The notes under the pieces are model-generated. The model did no database searches and had not been told where the DNA came from. It worked only from the letters and a program-made list of their open reading frames with translations. From Phaseolus vulgaris (Eukaryota; Streptophyta; Magnoliopsida; Fabales; Fabaceae): a DNA stretch of 64,000 nucleotides. The translations under genes and the position numbers were made by a program. The DNA lies in contig NC_023753.2 of the NCBI RefSeq assembly GCF_000499845.2, positions 3,680,791 through 3,744,790 on the forward strand, in the 5' to 3' direction. Each line of letters opens with the position of its first letter. The first letter of the stretch is position 1. Positions 1-12,024 of this stretch are shown piece by piece.

Positions 1-1500
1 TGATTCTTGGTGGTTGTTGAAAGTAAAGGTGAGTTAATGATTTTCGTTCACTTTTTTATTTTTGTTTTTTTTTATATATCGGAGATGTTGGTACACCTCA
101 TTTTTTGAAACACATATCGGTTGGGTCTATTTGGTATATAAAATTGGATTCCGTATTCTATGTCAGATTGACCAACTTCGTATGTATTGTAAATTTACAT
201 ACCGAATTGTGTTATCCGGTATACAATACCGGATCAATTTTGTATATTGAATGGACCAATCCAATTTGTTTAAAGAAAATGCATACCAGAGCAAATCGGT
301 ATCTTCTTCAACAACATAGGAAATAAAGATTAGAGAAGGTCAAAAAATGGGATTCAAATAAACAATAATTTAACTTAACTACTCTTGTGCAAATGCTCTC
401 TTCAACCATAGCCATTGAATGCGCTCAAATGTTCTCTCAAACTCACTCCTGCTAGAAAAACAAAGGTGTTGTCGCTGGAGAAAAAAAGAGGTAAGGAGGT
501 GCACTGGTTTCGAGATAGAATGGTTAATGGAGGGTGTGGGATTATGAGTGAGAGAATTAGGATTTTAAAAAAATTTAAATAGGTGCATAAATGACCTTTC
601 ACTTTTTATATGGAGGTGTACGAAATGATTATGTAAGTTGAACTAATTTGTTTTAATCCATCTCCCATGACTTGCAAAAAGTTGAACGGAAGATTGACCC
701 ATATAAGAATTGGAAGTTAGTTTTGTTAATTCAAAAAACATATGTTTTACTAATTATATAAATGTTATACATTTATTCATACTACTAAATTTATAGATAA
801 AATAAAAAACAAAAATAAAAAATACGATTACCACTGATAGAGTAAATTTAAAAAATATATGAGATTAAATTTATATCTAATAGCACCTATAAACTGAAAT
901 ATGTATATCTTTATGTTTAATTTGGATAAGTTGTTATGAAAAAATTAATAATATAGAAGTTTATGATAAATAATTTTACAATAATGTCTATTAAAAAGGC
1001 AAGGAATAGTGAAAAGTGATAGTAATGAAAATTTTTCTTACATATATTCTTACCAAATTAACTTAGTTCCTTGTAAGTTCTCTTGACCCCTTAAATTATC
1101 AAACAAAACATAGCACAAAGATAAACATAAATTCCATTTAATGTGACAAAAAAGTTATTAGAAGGATAGGAGGGAGACACACATAAATTATTTTAATTAA
1201 TAAGATATATATAATATTTTATTATCAAGACCAAAATGCATTTTTAATGATAGATCTTTAATAAAAACCTTAAATACAAAATCTATTATTTAGAAGATGT
1301 TACACTAGAAAGTTAGAAAGGATAAGATATCGTGAACAGATAAAAAATTGTTTTACATTAACCCTCAAGGTTTTTAAATAATAAAAAATATTATATTGTG
1401 AATTCTTTTATGCTAGAAATAATTTATAAAAGTATGAAAATAAATTATTTAAAATTTGAACGAAAAATGTAGTCTTAAAATAAAAATTGAATAAGAAGAT
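1..1500. other. AT-rich intergenic region, no gene recognised
   Basis: I see no convincing coding exon, RNA gene or transposon end here. Short open frames near 62-326 and 402-602 have no recognisable motif and no codon-like structure. The stretch from about 700 to 1,500 is strongly AT-rich, as expected of plant intergenic DNA. Confidence 0.5.
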
Positions 1501-1529
1501 ATAAAGTAGTGTCTGAAAACAAGATATTG

Positions 1530-1771
1530 CAATGAAGCTCAATCGACCAATTTTTGAAGGACTTTGGTATTGCTGTCAAAGCCTTTGCTCTCACACCCTT
1601 CGTTGTCATCTTCGGCCACTCTGTTTTATTTTGGCAGGTAACCATTTTTCTTGCTCTGTGTGTTTGTTTGTCCTTTCAATATCTGCTTATATTCGGATTA
1701 TAAGCTGAAATTCGTTTGTTTTTTAGGTATTGTTGGTTCACGCTTCTGGTCTCGTCGCTGGTGCTTTCAAG
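1530..1771 (+). other. Candidate leader exons upstream of LIP2, with a hydrophobic reading frame
   Basis: Two exon-like blocks, about 1,530-1,637 and 1,727-1,771, are separated by a small GT-AG intron (CAG then GTAACC; TTTTTTAG then GTATTG). The second block is followed by a donor (CAAG then GTTAGT). One frame stays open across the junction and reads a hydrophobic peptide of roughly 40 residues that includes FALTPFVVIFGHSV. If the second block were spliced to the acceptor at 2,910-2,912, that frame would stop at a TAG three bases before the LIP2 ATG. I do not recognise the peptide. These could be 5' untranslated exons of LIP2 with an upstream frame, or exons of another small gene. Confidence 0.3.
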
Positions 1772-2912
1772 GTTAGTTTTTGAGAGGTTAACTTGTTTCT
1801 CTGGGTGGGTTTAATGTACCATGTTGATGGGTACAAATTGATAGATGCATTTCTCTCTCTCTCGAGGAATGACGCTTGTGATTTCCTTAATTTCTCGTCT
1901 TTTGTTTCACATATAAGATGCAAATTGCAATTCTCCTCTTTTCCTGTCCAAAATGGTATGATTGAAGTGCTGTTCAAATTAACCCAAGTTCGAGGAGACC
2001 TAGTCTGTACCGTAGCTACGGAAACTGTGGATATGGGTAGGGAGTATAATTGATTCATGGTGTGGGAATTGCATTTCAAAATTATAATAAAACTTTGAAA
2101 ATGAAGCGTTATAAGGGTATAGTTAAATGGATTTGGTAGAGAAAAGTGAAGACTGCTTGTATATGTTCACACGAAATTATCAAATACCAAAATATATGAT
2201 GTTTAAAATGTGATAGGTCTAACTATTGTGCTATCTTATTACACCAAGTTCCCTACAACAAATAACAAAGTCCTCGAATCTAATAAAATATCAGAAATAA
2301 AGAAGGGCATGAATAAAAAAATTTAATTTTTTACGTTGAATGAAAAAAATTTGACAGTAAATGTACGAAAAACCATATTTTACGTTGAATTTTTTTAATC
2401 GACCACCTTTTACATAAGATTTGAGAGGAAGATACCAATCATACAGTTCTTGTTGGCCCAACAAGAACCTCCCTTGCCCAAAGGATTTTGACGTTAGTTG
2501 ATTGCGAGCGATAAATATAAGATCATGGCAGTTTGAGACAGAACTACCTCAAATTTGAATCTTTTGAAAAATATCTGTAACCTTTGCCAGTAATTTTAAT
2601 TTGGGTGAACCGTTGGAGAAATCAAACTACGATATTTGAGATATCACAGCAATATTGGTCGTTCTAGTTCCTCAACCATTTTGGTATTTTTTATTTTATT
2701 TATTAATTATTCTCCTTCACTTTTCTTTCTCCTGTGATTGGTGCTTGCTGAATGAATGAGAATCAACTTTTGGGTACCAATATAGGCATTTCTTTGCACC
2801 TTTGATGACTTCAGGCTAAAATTTCAATGTAGTTAATGTTACCTGTTCCCTGTTTGTGATAATGCTTATTCTCTTTCTTGCTTTTCACTGTCTTCCTCTC
2901 TTTCTTGGCACA
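1772..2912 (+). other. Probable leader intron of LIP2
   Basis: The stretch starts with a donor-like GTTAGT at 1,772 and ends with a pyrimidine-rich acceptor (TTTCTTGGCACAG) ten bases before the LIP2 start codon. It is T-rich and holds no convincing coding frame. The acceptor position argues that the LIP2 coding exon is preceded by spliced untranslated sequence. Confidence 0.4.
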
Positions 2913-2922
2913 GGAATAGGGA

Positions 2923-3606
2923 ATGAGGGGTTTGCGAAGCCTTGAGGTCTGGAAACTAGGAGTTGTCAACTATATTGATGCATTGAAACTGCAGGAAAAA
3001 CTGGCCTTGGATAGAAAGCTTCATAGGAGATGTGATACTCTTCTGTCTTTGCAACACCCGCCTACATACACTGTTGGCAAAAGGCAAACTGTTCACAATT
3101 TGTTAATCCCCCAGTCAGAGTTGGAAAAAATTGGAGCTGAACTTCACTACACACAAAGGGGAGGAGACATTACCTTTCATGGTCCCCACCAAGCCATTTT
3201 ATATCCTATCATATCACTTCGTGATATTGGGCTTGGTGCTAGGAGTTTTGTGGAGAAAATTGAGTCAACCATGATTGAACTGGCTGCAATGTATGACGTG
3301 AAAGCTTGTCCTGGACAAAGTGGTGAGACTGGGGTATGGGTTGGAGAAAGGAAGATAGGTGCTATTGGCGTTAGGATATCGAGTGGAATCACTTCTCATG
3401 GGATGGCATTTAACATTGATCCTGATTTAAGCTACTTTAGGCACATTGTTCCTTGTGGAATTGCAGATAAAGAAGTAACTTCTTTGAGAAGGGAGACAAA
3501 TGTTGTCCTTCCCGAGGGAGAAATAGTACAGGAACAATTGATTTCATGTTTTGCCAGAATCTTTGGTTATAGTAACCTGATTTGGAAAGAGGATGCTTCA
3601 GTTTAA
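2923..3606 (+). CDS. LIP2: Octanoyltransferase (lipoate biosynthesis), LIP2-type
   Basis: This intronless 227-residue frame encodes a LipB/LIP2-family octanoyl-ACP:protein octanoyltransferase. The enzyme moves the octanoyl group from acyl carrier protein to lipoyl domains (pyruvate and 2-oxoglutarate dehydrogenase E2, glycine-cleavage H protein); lipoyl synthase then adds sulfur. Visible family features are the substrate-site block RGGDITFHGPHQ (residues 79-90), the lysine in GERKIGAIG (K144) and the active-site cysteine in HIVPCG (C178). Length is close to the bacterial and plant mitochondrial enzymes. The ATG at 2,923 is chosen because it is the first in the frame, lies ten bases after a splice acceptor and starts family-like sequence at once. 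No long transit peptide is evident, so the mitochondrial location is inferred from the family. The reading frame is intact. Confidence 0.93.
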   Translation: MRGLRSLEVWKLGVVNYIDALKLQEKLALDRKLHRRCDTLLSLQHPPTYTVGKRQTVHNLLIPQSELEKIGAELHYTQRGGDITFHGPHQAILYPIISLRDIGLGARSFVEKIESTMIELAAMYDVKACPGQSGETGVWVGERKIGAIGVRISSGITSHGMAFNIDPDLSYFRHIVPCGIADKEVTSLRRETNVVLPEGEIVQEQLISCFARIFGYSNLIWKEDASV

Positions 3607-5514
3607 TTTGATAAAGAAATTGAGTGGGATTCAGTTATTTGAGCTAGCAGAAAATTGTAGATATTTGTTTATTCTTTCATTCTTTTTCAAATCTTTAAGT
3701 TAATACAATTCTTCCTTATTCTACATATATGCATAGATTCGTATGCCCTTGTTTGTATGATACACATAAATTGGTCAAATCCTCCGCATTCTGAATTTTT
3801 TTGTGAATGACTGATGGTTGATAATGATAGACCTAATTCAATACATTGATTCCAAGATTTATATAATATGTTCTGTTGAATGACAAAATTACAAATACTC
3901 TACTCTACAAATTCTGTTTGTGACTTAAAAAGTAGATAATAATAGTTGAATTTGAGTACAATGGGGATGAAAAAATGCATCTTAGCAACACTAGATTTTG
4001 AAACCATTTAAACTGACGTCTAATGAGTACTACACTTCTTAAATACTGAGTGTTTGGTATGTAGTGTGTTGTGATGCTAGCATGAGTTGGAACTTGGAAG
4101 TGTGATTTGTCTTATATGAGTACTACACTTGTTGAATACTGAGTATCTGGTAGATAGTGTTGTGATGCTAACATGAGTTGGAACTTCGAATTTTGATTTT
4201 AACTTAGTGACTGTGTGCTAAGTATATTTTTTTCTTTCTTAAGATCAGATGTGGGAAATGAGGTTAGAGATTGAGACTATACCATATGTTGGGGATTGTT
4301 GCTATGATGAATCTGTTGGGCTGTGGGTTATGGCTGCAAAATTAAATTTCTTTCCCAATCAGAAAATACTTATGTCGCATGACCATCGAGGAACCAATTT
4401 GATTAAACTAGCCAATGGATATTATTTAAGTAAAATACTATATTAAGGTTGCTAGAGCATATTCTATTTTATTCTTGCGGACATGAACCATAAGTTTTTC
4501 TCAGCAGAAAGAATATTGAACCTACAGTCTCACTTGCAAATTTGATTCTAAACAAGAGACACTTTGATTTAAAAACCTCCATCATTGAAAGCAAAACTTT
4601 ATTCCAGACGAAATAAAATGCTCTATAAAAATTTCAGCACGAGACCTCAAAACTTTATCAAATACAGTAAAAAAGGTTTACATGCTTTAACAGATCAAAT
4701 TCTGCTACTTATAGAGAAGTTACGTTTTGTGTGTTTCCCAATGAAGTGACACAAGGTACTGGGATGAAGGAAAGTTACAGTGAGTAGACAATACTGTATT
4801 GAAACTAATTAATGTTCCACACACAACATAAATATCTTCCATAGACACGATGTGTCTACAAGTATAATTGGTTCGTTATTGAGTTCTAAACAAAAATGCA
4901 ATTGCACGTAAACTAACCGGTTACAATTAGGAGTATTATTATAAATTCGCAATGGCGTTTCTGTAGCATGTGGAGAGACGGTAAAAGATGCTTCCCTTGG
5001 GAGGACGAAACTTCATGCTCCTGGGAAGTAATCTTGCCCAGCTAAGTTTAGCTGTATAATATAGCAAAAGGAGGAAACCCAGTATATATATCGTGTGCGA
5101 TTAGTCACATGATATGTATTGGCATATGATGGAAAGATTGTGGAAATGTCAGAAGTGTGGGATTTGATTAAGGATCACATGATAAGCTCCTTCCATTCCA
5201 TGTTCTACCCCACTACACAACAAAGATGTGGCAGGAAAAATAATCTTTGCATCAATGTGAAAAGTTAGAATTATTATTAGGGTATAATGTGATTACAATT
5301 TACAATTTGAAAATTACAGGAACTGAACTTCAGTGAAACTATGATTGCCAAAAGTGTATCTACGTGAACCTTTGTTGTTTCTGTCCAAGGCAACACTAAC
5401 TTTCAACTTCACATTCTTTTTTCCCTACATACAGTATAATTTCATGTTAGATATCTATTCTGTCAAGATCTTAATGTGTCATTGATATAATTTATTTTAT
5501 GGTGGAACTTGCAG
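3607..5514. other. LIP2 3' flank and intergenic spacer
   Basis: After the LIP2 stop the sequence is AT-rich with no recognisable gene. A 65-codon frame at 4,249-4,446 has no motif I can name. The only structure I see is the tandem duplication near 4,025-4,205, listed separately. Confidence 0.5.
4025..4205. repeat. Tandem duplication, period about 93 bp
   Basis: Two diverged direct copies start with GAGTACTACACTT at 4,025 and 4,118. Both continue through a shared block ending GCATGAGTTGGAACTT (first copy) or ACATGAGTTGGAACTT (second). Differences are scattered substitutions and small indels, so the duplication is not recent. Confidence 0.75.
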
Positions 5515-6350
5515 TTATGTTGTTGACACAGCTGATTATGACGATTTACCAGCCTCTAGAAATGACCTTCATAACTTGTTGAGCAAACCTTCTTTAAATG
5601 GTATTCCCACTCTAATTTTTGATAATAAGATTAACAAACTTGGGGCTTTGTCCAAGCAAGACCTGACAGATCAGATGTAAGTATCTTCTCTAGATGTATT
5701 CGATGTTCAGATGATGTAAGTTCAGTATAAGGCTGATTAAGGCAAAAGTTTTCTTAAACATCTCCCAAATGATCAAGTGAAAATTAAATTACAAGTTAAA
5801 TCACACCATGCAATTGATATAGCAGCACTAGGAATAGATGGAATTCGAAGAACTGCAGAACTTGCAGGAAATCCAAATAAGAAAGAATGGATCCTGAGAC
5901 TATTATTGAATGAATGAAGATACAAGAGAATTACAAGAATTTCTTGTTTTCCTCTCAATACTGTACTAACCTCCCATATAAAGTTGTGCTATTGCAATGC
6001 AAAGCTTCTAACTAACTTCTAATTGAAATGGTTAAGTACAACACGTGTCCCCCCATTGATCATAATACTGTAACAGCAATATAACTGTATCTGCAACTTT
6101 ATTATCATCTCTTCTTTCACCATCTAAGGATAGCCACGAAGTAATATGTTTTATCTTGTCTGCAACTGATAACGTGGTTCTATAATCTCTTTTAAATGAT
6201 TTAGCTTTCAGAACGTTTGTACTTTCAATGCTTGTTTCATATGTGCAAGAGGGGACTGGAATCCATCAATGATGGAGACGTTTGTTGCTTTATGATCTCC
6301 TGTAAAAACTCCACTAGCATTATTGTTGATTGGCTTGTGAATTCAACATC
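5515..6350 (+). pseudogene. ARL8-type small GTPase, 3' exon fragment
   Basis: Two exons of an ARL8 (ARF-like 8) GTPase are recognisable. Exon 5,515-5,676 encodes the segment from [10 protein letters not shown] through [14 protein letters not shown] to KQDLTDQM. It is bounded by an acceptor (CTTGCAG) and a donor (GTAAGT). Exon 6,252 to about 6,350 encodes [19 protein letters not shown] and the IVDWLV end of the G domain. The phase across the intron is right. The N-terminal exons with the P-loop and switch regions are absent. The nucleotide-binding NKxD motif reads NKIN, and the C-terminus runs past the usual stop. It is therefore a partial, decayed copy. It looks like the least rearranged relative of the ARL8 exon that recurs in the tRNA array. 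Confidence 0.8.
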
Positions 6351-6780
6351 CCAAATTGATGATCAAGTTTCACCCTATAAATTTATTTGTACATTATATT
6401 ACAGACAAATATCTGATAGATGTGACTTTTATTGGTGTGATACTAGTTTTCTTTTCCCTTTTCTGTTTAGCTTAAATTAAACCAGAGAACATGTGATTTG
6501 ATATGAACGTTGTTACAAATTACATCCGAGTGCTGTAAACTATAAGTTAAGACAATTGCTAATGTTGTATATGTAATAGATTTGAATAAAAAATTGTGTT
6601 CATACTTTGTTTTCAAGATTGATAATTTTGGGTGCCAGGCATCTAGGACAACAATCCACAACTTTCTTCCCAATTCAGTTAGTAACATAGTTCATTTAAC
6701 AATACTACTTAAAGATAGCATTGTAATGAACACATTTTTACTTACACTAAGATCATTTAGTCTTAGGTTTCTTGTCCAGT
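6351..6780 (+). repeat. ARL8 3' flank, outermost copy of an array-unit segment
   Basis: Sequence after the ARL8 exon (a stretch like TATTACAGACAAATATC, then TACTAGTTTTCTTTTCC, then GAACATGTGATTTGATATG, then AATTTTGGGTGCCAGGCATC) recurs in the same order after ARL8-like exons in the tRNA array, for example 15,580-15,900 and 23,090-23,700. It therefore belongs to the amplified unit. Confidence 0.65.
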
Positions 6781-8170
6781 AATTGAGAATAAATACAATG
6801 TATCAATTGGAATTTACCCAATTGGGTTTAATTGGACCTTACCTAAGATTATTAATTAAATTCATATTTTTAACCTAGTTGTCCTGTTTGATGATATCTT
6901 GAATTGTAGGTTATTGTTTCGAGTTATTTCAATGGTTTTAGAAAGTTAGGATTCTGAGCTTGATAAAAGAATAAAATACTTTGAACACTTGATGTGTGCA
7001 GTATACCATCTAGTTGTTCAAGGTCCATGGGCCGCCGACTATAGATTCTTTTGCTATGGACCAACACAAACAAATTTTGTTGTTATGACCTGATTAGTCA
7101 AAGTTTAATCTGTTTATTTGAAACAGATTTGGAAACAAAATATTTGAAAGATGAGTGCAAACAAAATCTGAGAAAAAGAATTGGAAACAAATGCATAGAA
7201 TCTAGAAAATAAGAAACAAAATGTGAGAAAAAGAATTGGAGAATAAAATCTACAAAATCTTAGAAAAACAAGATCTCAAAATAAAAAATAAAAAATAAAA
7301 AATTGAAAACAAAATCTGAATCAAAAATATGCAAGGAAAAGAAAACTATAAATGGATACAAGCCATAAGGAGGATGGACATAATCTTACTCTTACACTAC
7401 AAACTCCACACTAGAAGACTTTCTAACCTAGTTGCACAATTTTCCTTAGTTTTCTATATTTTTTTTGTAATTTTTTTGGTTTTGCTTCCGCAGGGAGGCT
7501 AAATCAATTTGGGTTGATTCTCTTGTGATTTCACATTATATTTTGAGATTTTGTGCAATTTAGTCTTGTTCTTCAATTTGTGATAGACTATGCTAGACGG
7601 TCTAATCTTTTTGAATTATAATTCTGCTTAGGAATTGTTTTTGACCGCTTGTCAATAATTCAATTTTGCTCTATGATTGGAATTCTTGTTTAGTTTATTT
7701 TATTCTAAACAATCTCTTGTTTGCTTAATTCAAAAGGTAAAAGACTAAAATTCTCACACATATATGCTTGGACATGGGTAAGGAACTTAATGAATTGATT
7801 GACGCTTGGTTGATTAATTCGCGAATTGATTGATACTTGTTTGGTTAATTGCCTTTTGTTTGAAAATTGGATTAATAATATATATGTCAATTGATGAAGG
7901 ATTTAATGATGAATAAACTCGAGAATCGATCTGCTTTTCAATTTTCTTTAGTCTAGTCTTTGTAATTTTCTATCTTCAACAGCAAATAACCCCTTTTTAA
8001 TTAAGGGTTCTTATTAACTCAAACTACCTGCAAATGATTTTTGAACTCTGTTTTACTAAATTTGTAATTGAATTCATTGGGAGACAACTTGGAGTTTTCA
8101 TGCATAGATGGTATCCAAGACACTGCATTAGACAGTCTACATTCATACTCTTTTTATTTGATTGGAAACA
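6781..8170. mobile_element. Unclassified insertion interrupting an array-like unit
   Basis: The unit sequence stops at about 6,740-6,780 and resumes near 8,170 (AGTGTCTTATGGCATGAC). The intervening 1.3-1.4 kb has no counterpart in other units. It contains A-rich tracts (about 7,130-7,330), and its right half has the look of an LTR, but I could not define ends or a target duplication. It codes for nothing recognisable. Confidence 0.35.
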
Positions 8171-8644
8171 GATCAATTGGTAGTGTCTTATGGCATGACA
8201 AGCAATTTATGTGCTTAAATGTGAAGGCTAATGTAGCCAGATAGTTAGGACTGATTCACATCTCCCGTCCTTTTGGTGGAAGAAACAAAACAACAAGTTT
8301 TTATCTTTTGGCTGAGAAAACAAAACAAGGTTTTGTGCCTAGTCAATGACAAACACACATGAGAATAATATAAAAACAGATAAATATGAAAAACAAGTGC
8401 GGAGAATGAAGTGCATGAATTCTGAAGTTAAAACTTTGTGTCTAACTTTGTATATCTGACGTTTTACCACATGTCATCAGTAAATTGGCAGCATTTTCTT
8501 TTTCACCACTAGTTGAAACATTACTTGTAGTTAAAAGTTTGCCAACAATGATAGAGTTGTTCTCTGGCTTATAAAACATTTTATAGAAATGAAGTTTTGC
8601 AGTATGTGCATGTTGCATTACAGACTGAACCAAACTGAATGAAG

Positions 8645-8695
8645 GAACTTCCGAGAATTTGAAAAGCGAGAATCAAATCACTAAACCAAATGTGC
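8645..8695 (-). pseudogene. tRNA-Pro remnant, internally deleted
   Basis: The plus strand reads TTCCGAGAATTTG, then AAGCGAGAATCAAATCACTA, then ACCAAATG. This is the T-arm start joined to the 5' half of a tRNA-Pro with most of the anticodon and variable regions missing. It is the first tRNA-derived sequence in the window. Confidence 0.7.
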
Positions 8696-8759
8696 ACATC
8701 GAATGGGAGTGGGCTAAGTCAAATATATGTCTCGTTTTCCGATAAAATTGTCTATGCAT

Positions 8760-9960
8760 TTGTAAAGTTGTCACGTCAAATAAGAATGGAAATAATGGCA
8801 CTGAATAAGATGGATAAACCTCTCTTTGTATTATGGCATTGAAGGGTTCATACCGTAAAAGAAGAATGTTGCTATTCAGCTATAGCAACTACAAAGACAA
8901 CAAGGAAGAAGAAAAAAAATGCAACAACTTGATATAAATAGATTGGAGAGGAATTTAATGAAGAAGGAAAATAAGAACTACACAAATAATACAAGCAAGG
9001 CAAAGAAAAGCACAAATATAAATAAAAAGGAAGATTCCAAGAAAAATTCAAAAGAAGAATTAGAATAAAAAGTAAAGAACCTCTCAATTTTGTAAAGCTC
9101 TTGAATCATAGAATATTCCTTGATTATATATGAATATTCTACAATCCAATAGTCACCAAGAGACACATATGGGACAAAATTCATAAGTATAGAAGTCACA
9201 TGAAGAGTTTCTAACCAATAAATGTCACCTTAAAAAGTGTAATGATGTTGTAACTACTTCACATGGCTTTTAACCTCTTAATGAGAGCCACCAATGCTTA
9301 TTGGAAGTGTAATGATGAGTTTTTCCTTAATTTCAAGGAACCACCCATGTGCAAAGATTAATTAGAAGTTAACTAAAGTGTTAGACATAGGATTAGTTGA
9401 GTTAACTTTAGCTTAAATAGTCTTATGTTTACATTAGGGTTTCTAATCTTTCTAAACAGTTGTTGGGTGCATTTTCCTCTTCTAAAACCGTGGCATGCTC
9501 CTTATAAAAGAGAGCACCTCCTCTTTTAACCTCCTCTTTTAAAGTCATTCTTGAAGATTTCATTAAATTACACTTTGTGAGTCATCTTTGAGAATTCTCA
9601 ACCTTCTAAGGTTTACATCACAGCCCCTCTCTCTCTCTTCCACTAAGATTCTATATAACTAATTGCTGCATCACAAAATCTCCCATTCGTGAATTGGTCT
9701 CCTCACTCGAACATTTTCGACTGCCCACACCCACAAGATCACTTGACATGTGGTCATTCTCCTTAACAGATTTATTCTCAATCATACTCATTTCCTGAAT
9801 TGCCCCTGTGCTATGTTTTCTTGCGACACATTTCTACAGCCTGATTATAACAAGGTTGCATATAAAAAGATCAGATTTGGTTACCTGGACAGGATTGTAT
9901 GTGAAAGTATAACTTGTTTTTCTATCAAGATATCAAGAGGAGTTTATTCCTTTACCCCCT
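8760..9960. other. Spacer with a possible LTR-like insertion
   Basis: No gene is recognised. Around 9,340-9,700 the sequence has an LTR-like look: a TATA-type box in CTCCTTATAAAAGAG near 9,490-9,510, then pyrimidine-rich sequence with a CT run. I could not find paired ends. The array unit resumes by about 9,840. Confidence 0.3.
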
Positions 9961-10017
9961 CTTTTTATGTTTTAAATTCAATAATCACTTACAGCAAACC
10001 ATTCTATCACATTTTCA

Positions 10018-10085
10018 GTGGCAATTGGTTTAAAGACGAGTTTCCCAACAAATGGCAATTGGTTTAAAGATGAGTTTCCAAATCA
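10018..10085. repeat. Short tandem duplication, about 36 bp
   Basis: Two adjacent copies start GGCAATTGGTTTAAAGA and continue with GAGTTTCC, differing at a few bases. They lie inside an array unit at the site where other units have a single GGCAAG-type motif. Confidence 0.7.
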
Positions 10086-10095
10086 ACAAAGTAAA

Positions 10096-10176
10096 GGACA
10101 TTCTGAGAATGAACACGGAGACTCTATGCATCACACCCAAAGCAAGAATCACATCCATATGACAACACCAAATGCC
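10096..10176 (-). pseudogene. Decayed tRNA-Pro
   Basis: A heavily mutated tRNA-Pro relic keeps GGACATTCTGAGAAT, CACCCAAAGCAAGAATC and ACCAAATGCC in the right order. It has extra bases and no paired stems. It sits where other units carry their second, degenerate tRNA. Confidence 0.7.
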
Positions 10177-10952
10177 TTAATAAGCAAGTTTTTTCGTTTG
10201 CTTATTATATTAAAAACTAATAAATCAATTTGGTGGAATTATTGGTGTATTCTGAAATTAAAACTTTGCTTCAATTTTATATATTTGACTTTTTCTATTT
10301 TACCAAACGGCATCACTAAAATTGTAGCATTCTCATATTTTTTTACCTCAAGTTGAAACATTACTTGTACTTCTCATATTTATTAAATAAGATACATGCT
10401 AATGCTACATGCGTAGTGGACACAAATAAATAATTGTGCAACTTGTTCACGTACATTATTTTAAGATCAATATTTTTGGGTGCTAGACATCATGGACACG
10501 ACCACAATTCACAACCTCCTTATTCAATATGAAATAACATAGATGATTTAGCAATATTACTTCATTGTAGAATGTAGAGTTCAAATGATGTACTAGAGAC
10601 TTAATATCACATACCACAATCTCAGTGTTGTGGCTCAGCTTGCAAACTAGTGTAGATATAAGAAATCAAAGAAACTCTAAGTGCTTCTTGGGAGTCTGTC
10701 TTGGTGCTCAATTCTCAAAGACTAATAATATAGGTAGTTGTTTAAGACTAATTCAGTGTTCTTTCGGTGGAAGAAATGCAATTGCTAATTCTTTTGTGGC
10801 TGAGAATGTAGTGCATGCCTTTTGTCTAGTGAATGACAAACACACATGAGAATAATACAGGCATAGTTGATTATGAAAAAAAATATAGGGGCATTCTGAT
10901 TGTTAAGACCGTGATTTGCACATGAAGACAATTCAGGCCAAAGATAAAAAAG

Positions 10953-11024
10953 GGGGCATTCCGAGAATTGAACTCGGGACCTCTCGCACCCTAAGCGAGA
11001 ATCATACCACTAGACCAAATGCCC
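10953..11024 (-). tRNA. tRNA-Pro (AGG)
   Basis: A complete 72-nt cloverleaf with GGGCATT/AATGCCC acceptor, intact D, anticodon and T stems and loop TTAGGGT, giving anticodon AGG. The T loop is TTCAATT, as in every AGG copy. A CAA lies just upstream, and a run of six T lies just downstream on the coding strand. Confidence 0.96.
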
Positions 11025-11618
11025 ATATTGGGAGAATTAGAGCAAAGTTAAATCTATGTCAGTTTAATTTAGAATTGTATACCATATTTGCTTAGCTGGA
11101 TATCCAATTGTAAGTCAAGGCAACCTGTTTTTCTAATCAAGGCATCAAAGTGAGTTTACTAATTTACCACTCTAGTTTTATGTAAAAAATTTATCTGTAC
11201 AGATATCCTGTTTTTGGAGATAATGGTGTTCAATTCAAGGCACTATTTTATGGAGAGCATTAAGTGTGTGAACACCTCTCCTAATTTAGATTCTTTACCT
11301 GCTTTTCTTTATAACCGGACCTGTACCATTGTCTCTGGTTATTTTAACTTTCAACTACAACTTACAACAAATTATTGTATTACAGTTTTGGTGGCAAGCA
11401 GTTAAAGAATGAGTTGATTCATCCCAACACAATCACATGCAATCTCTGATGCTTTATTATTTAACTAGACAAATTAACAAGTAAAGTTCATCAAGTTCTG
11501 GAAGTTGAAAAGAGTATAATTAGAAATCAAACCTGGTGTTTATTGGTTGGTATTTGACTAAAGCAATTACCAAGTTAAGTCAAGCTTGTCAGCTTCCAAA
11601 TAGTCAAAAAACGAGAAA

Positions 11619-11680
11619 GGGCATTGGGAGAACGATCTTGGAACCTCTCGCTCCCTAAGCGCAAACCATCTTAGTCAACA
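11619..11680 (-). pseudogene. Decayed tRNA-Pro (second copy of unit)
   Basis: The relic reads GGGCATTGGGAGAACGATCT, then CCTCTCGCTCCCTAAGCG, then scattered 5'-half traces. Acceptor and D-arm pairing are lost. It is the partner of the relic at 57,034, whose flanks match. Confidence 0.75.
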
Positions 11681-11887
11681 CTCCTTTCTTACTTTTCACT
11701 TTTCTTCTCCTGAACAGGGAGAACCTGACCTAACCTAACCTAATTGCTTTTTCAATAGAATGAGACATAAAAAGTGTGTATAATTGATAATAAATAAATA
11801 AATTTGTATAACTTATACTTATAAATGGATTAAAGCATTTTGTGAATTAAAGAATAATACAGACACAGATAAATATGAAAAAAAATA

Positions 11888-11959
11888 GGGGCATTCCGAG
11901 AATCGAACTCGGGACCTCTCGCACCCAAAGCGAGAATCATACCACTAGACCAAATGCCC
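11888..11959 (-). tRNA. tRNA-Pro (TGG)
   Basis: Canonical 72-nt gene; anticodon loop TTTGGGT (TGG), T loop TTCGATT. CAA lies upstream, and TA followed by eight T lies downstream on the coding strand. Flanks match those of the copy at 57,310. Confidence 0.97.
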
Positions 11960-12024
11960 ACTTTGAAGGTAAAGGGCAAAGTTAAATCTATGTCTAGATT
12001 TTTGTTAGATTGTCCTCACTTCTC

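Noticed and set aside
4249..4446. 65-codon frame downstream of LIP2
   Set aside because: No recognisable domain and no splice context; too short to support alone.
9750..10356. Two overlapping frames of 105 and 112 codons
   Set aside because: They run through array spacer, a short tandem duplication and a tRNA relic, with no family resemblance.
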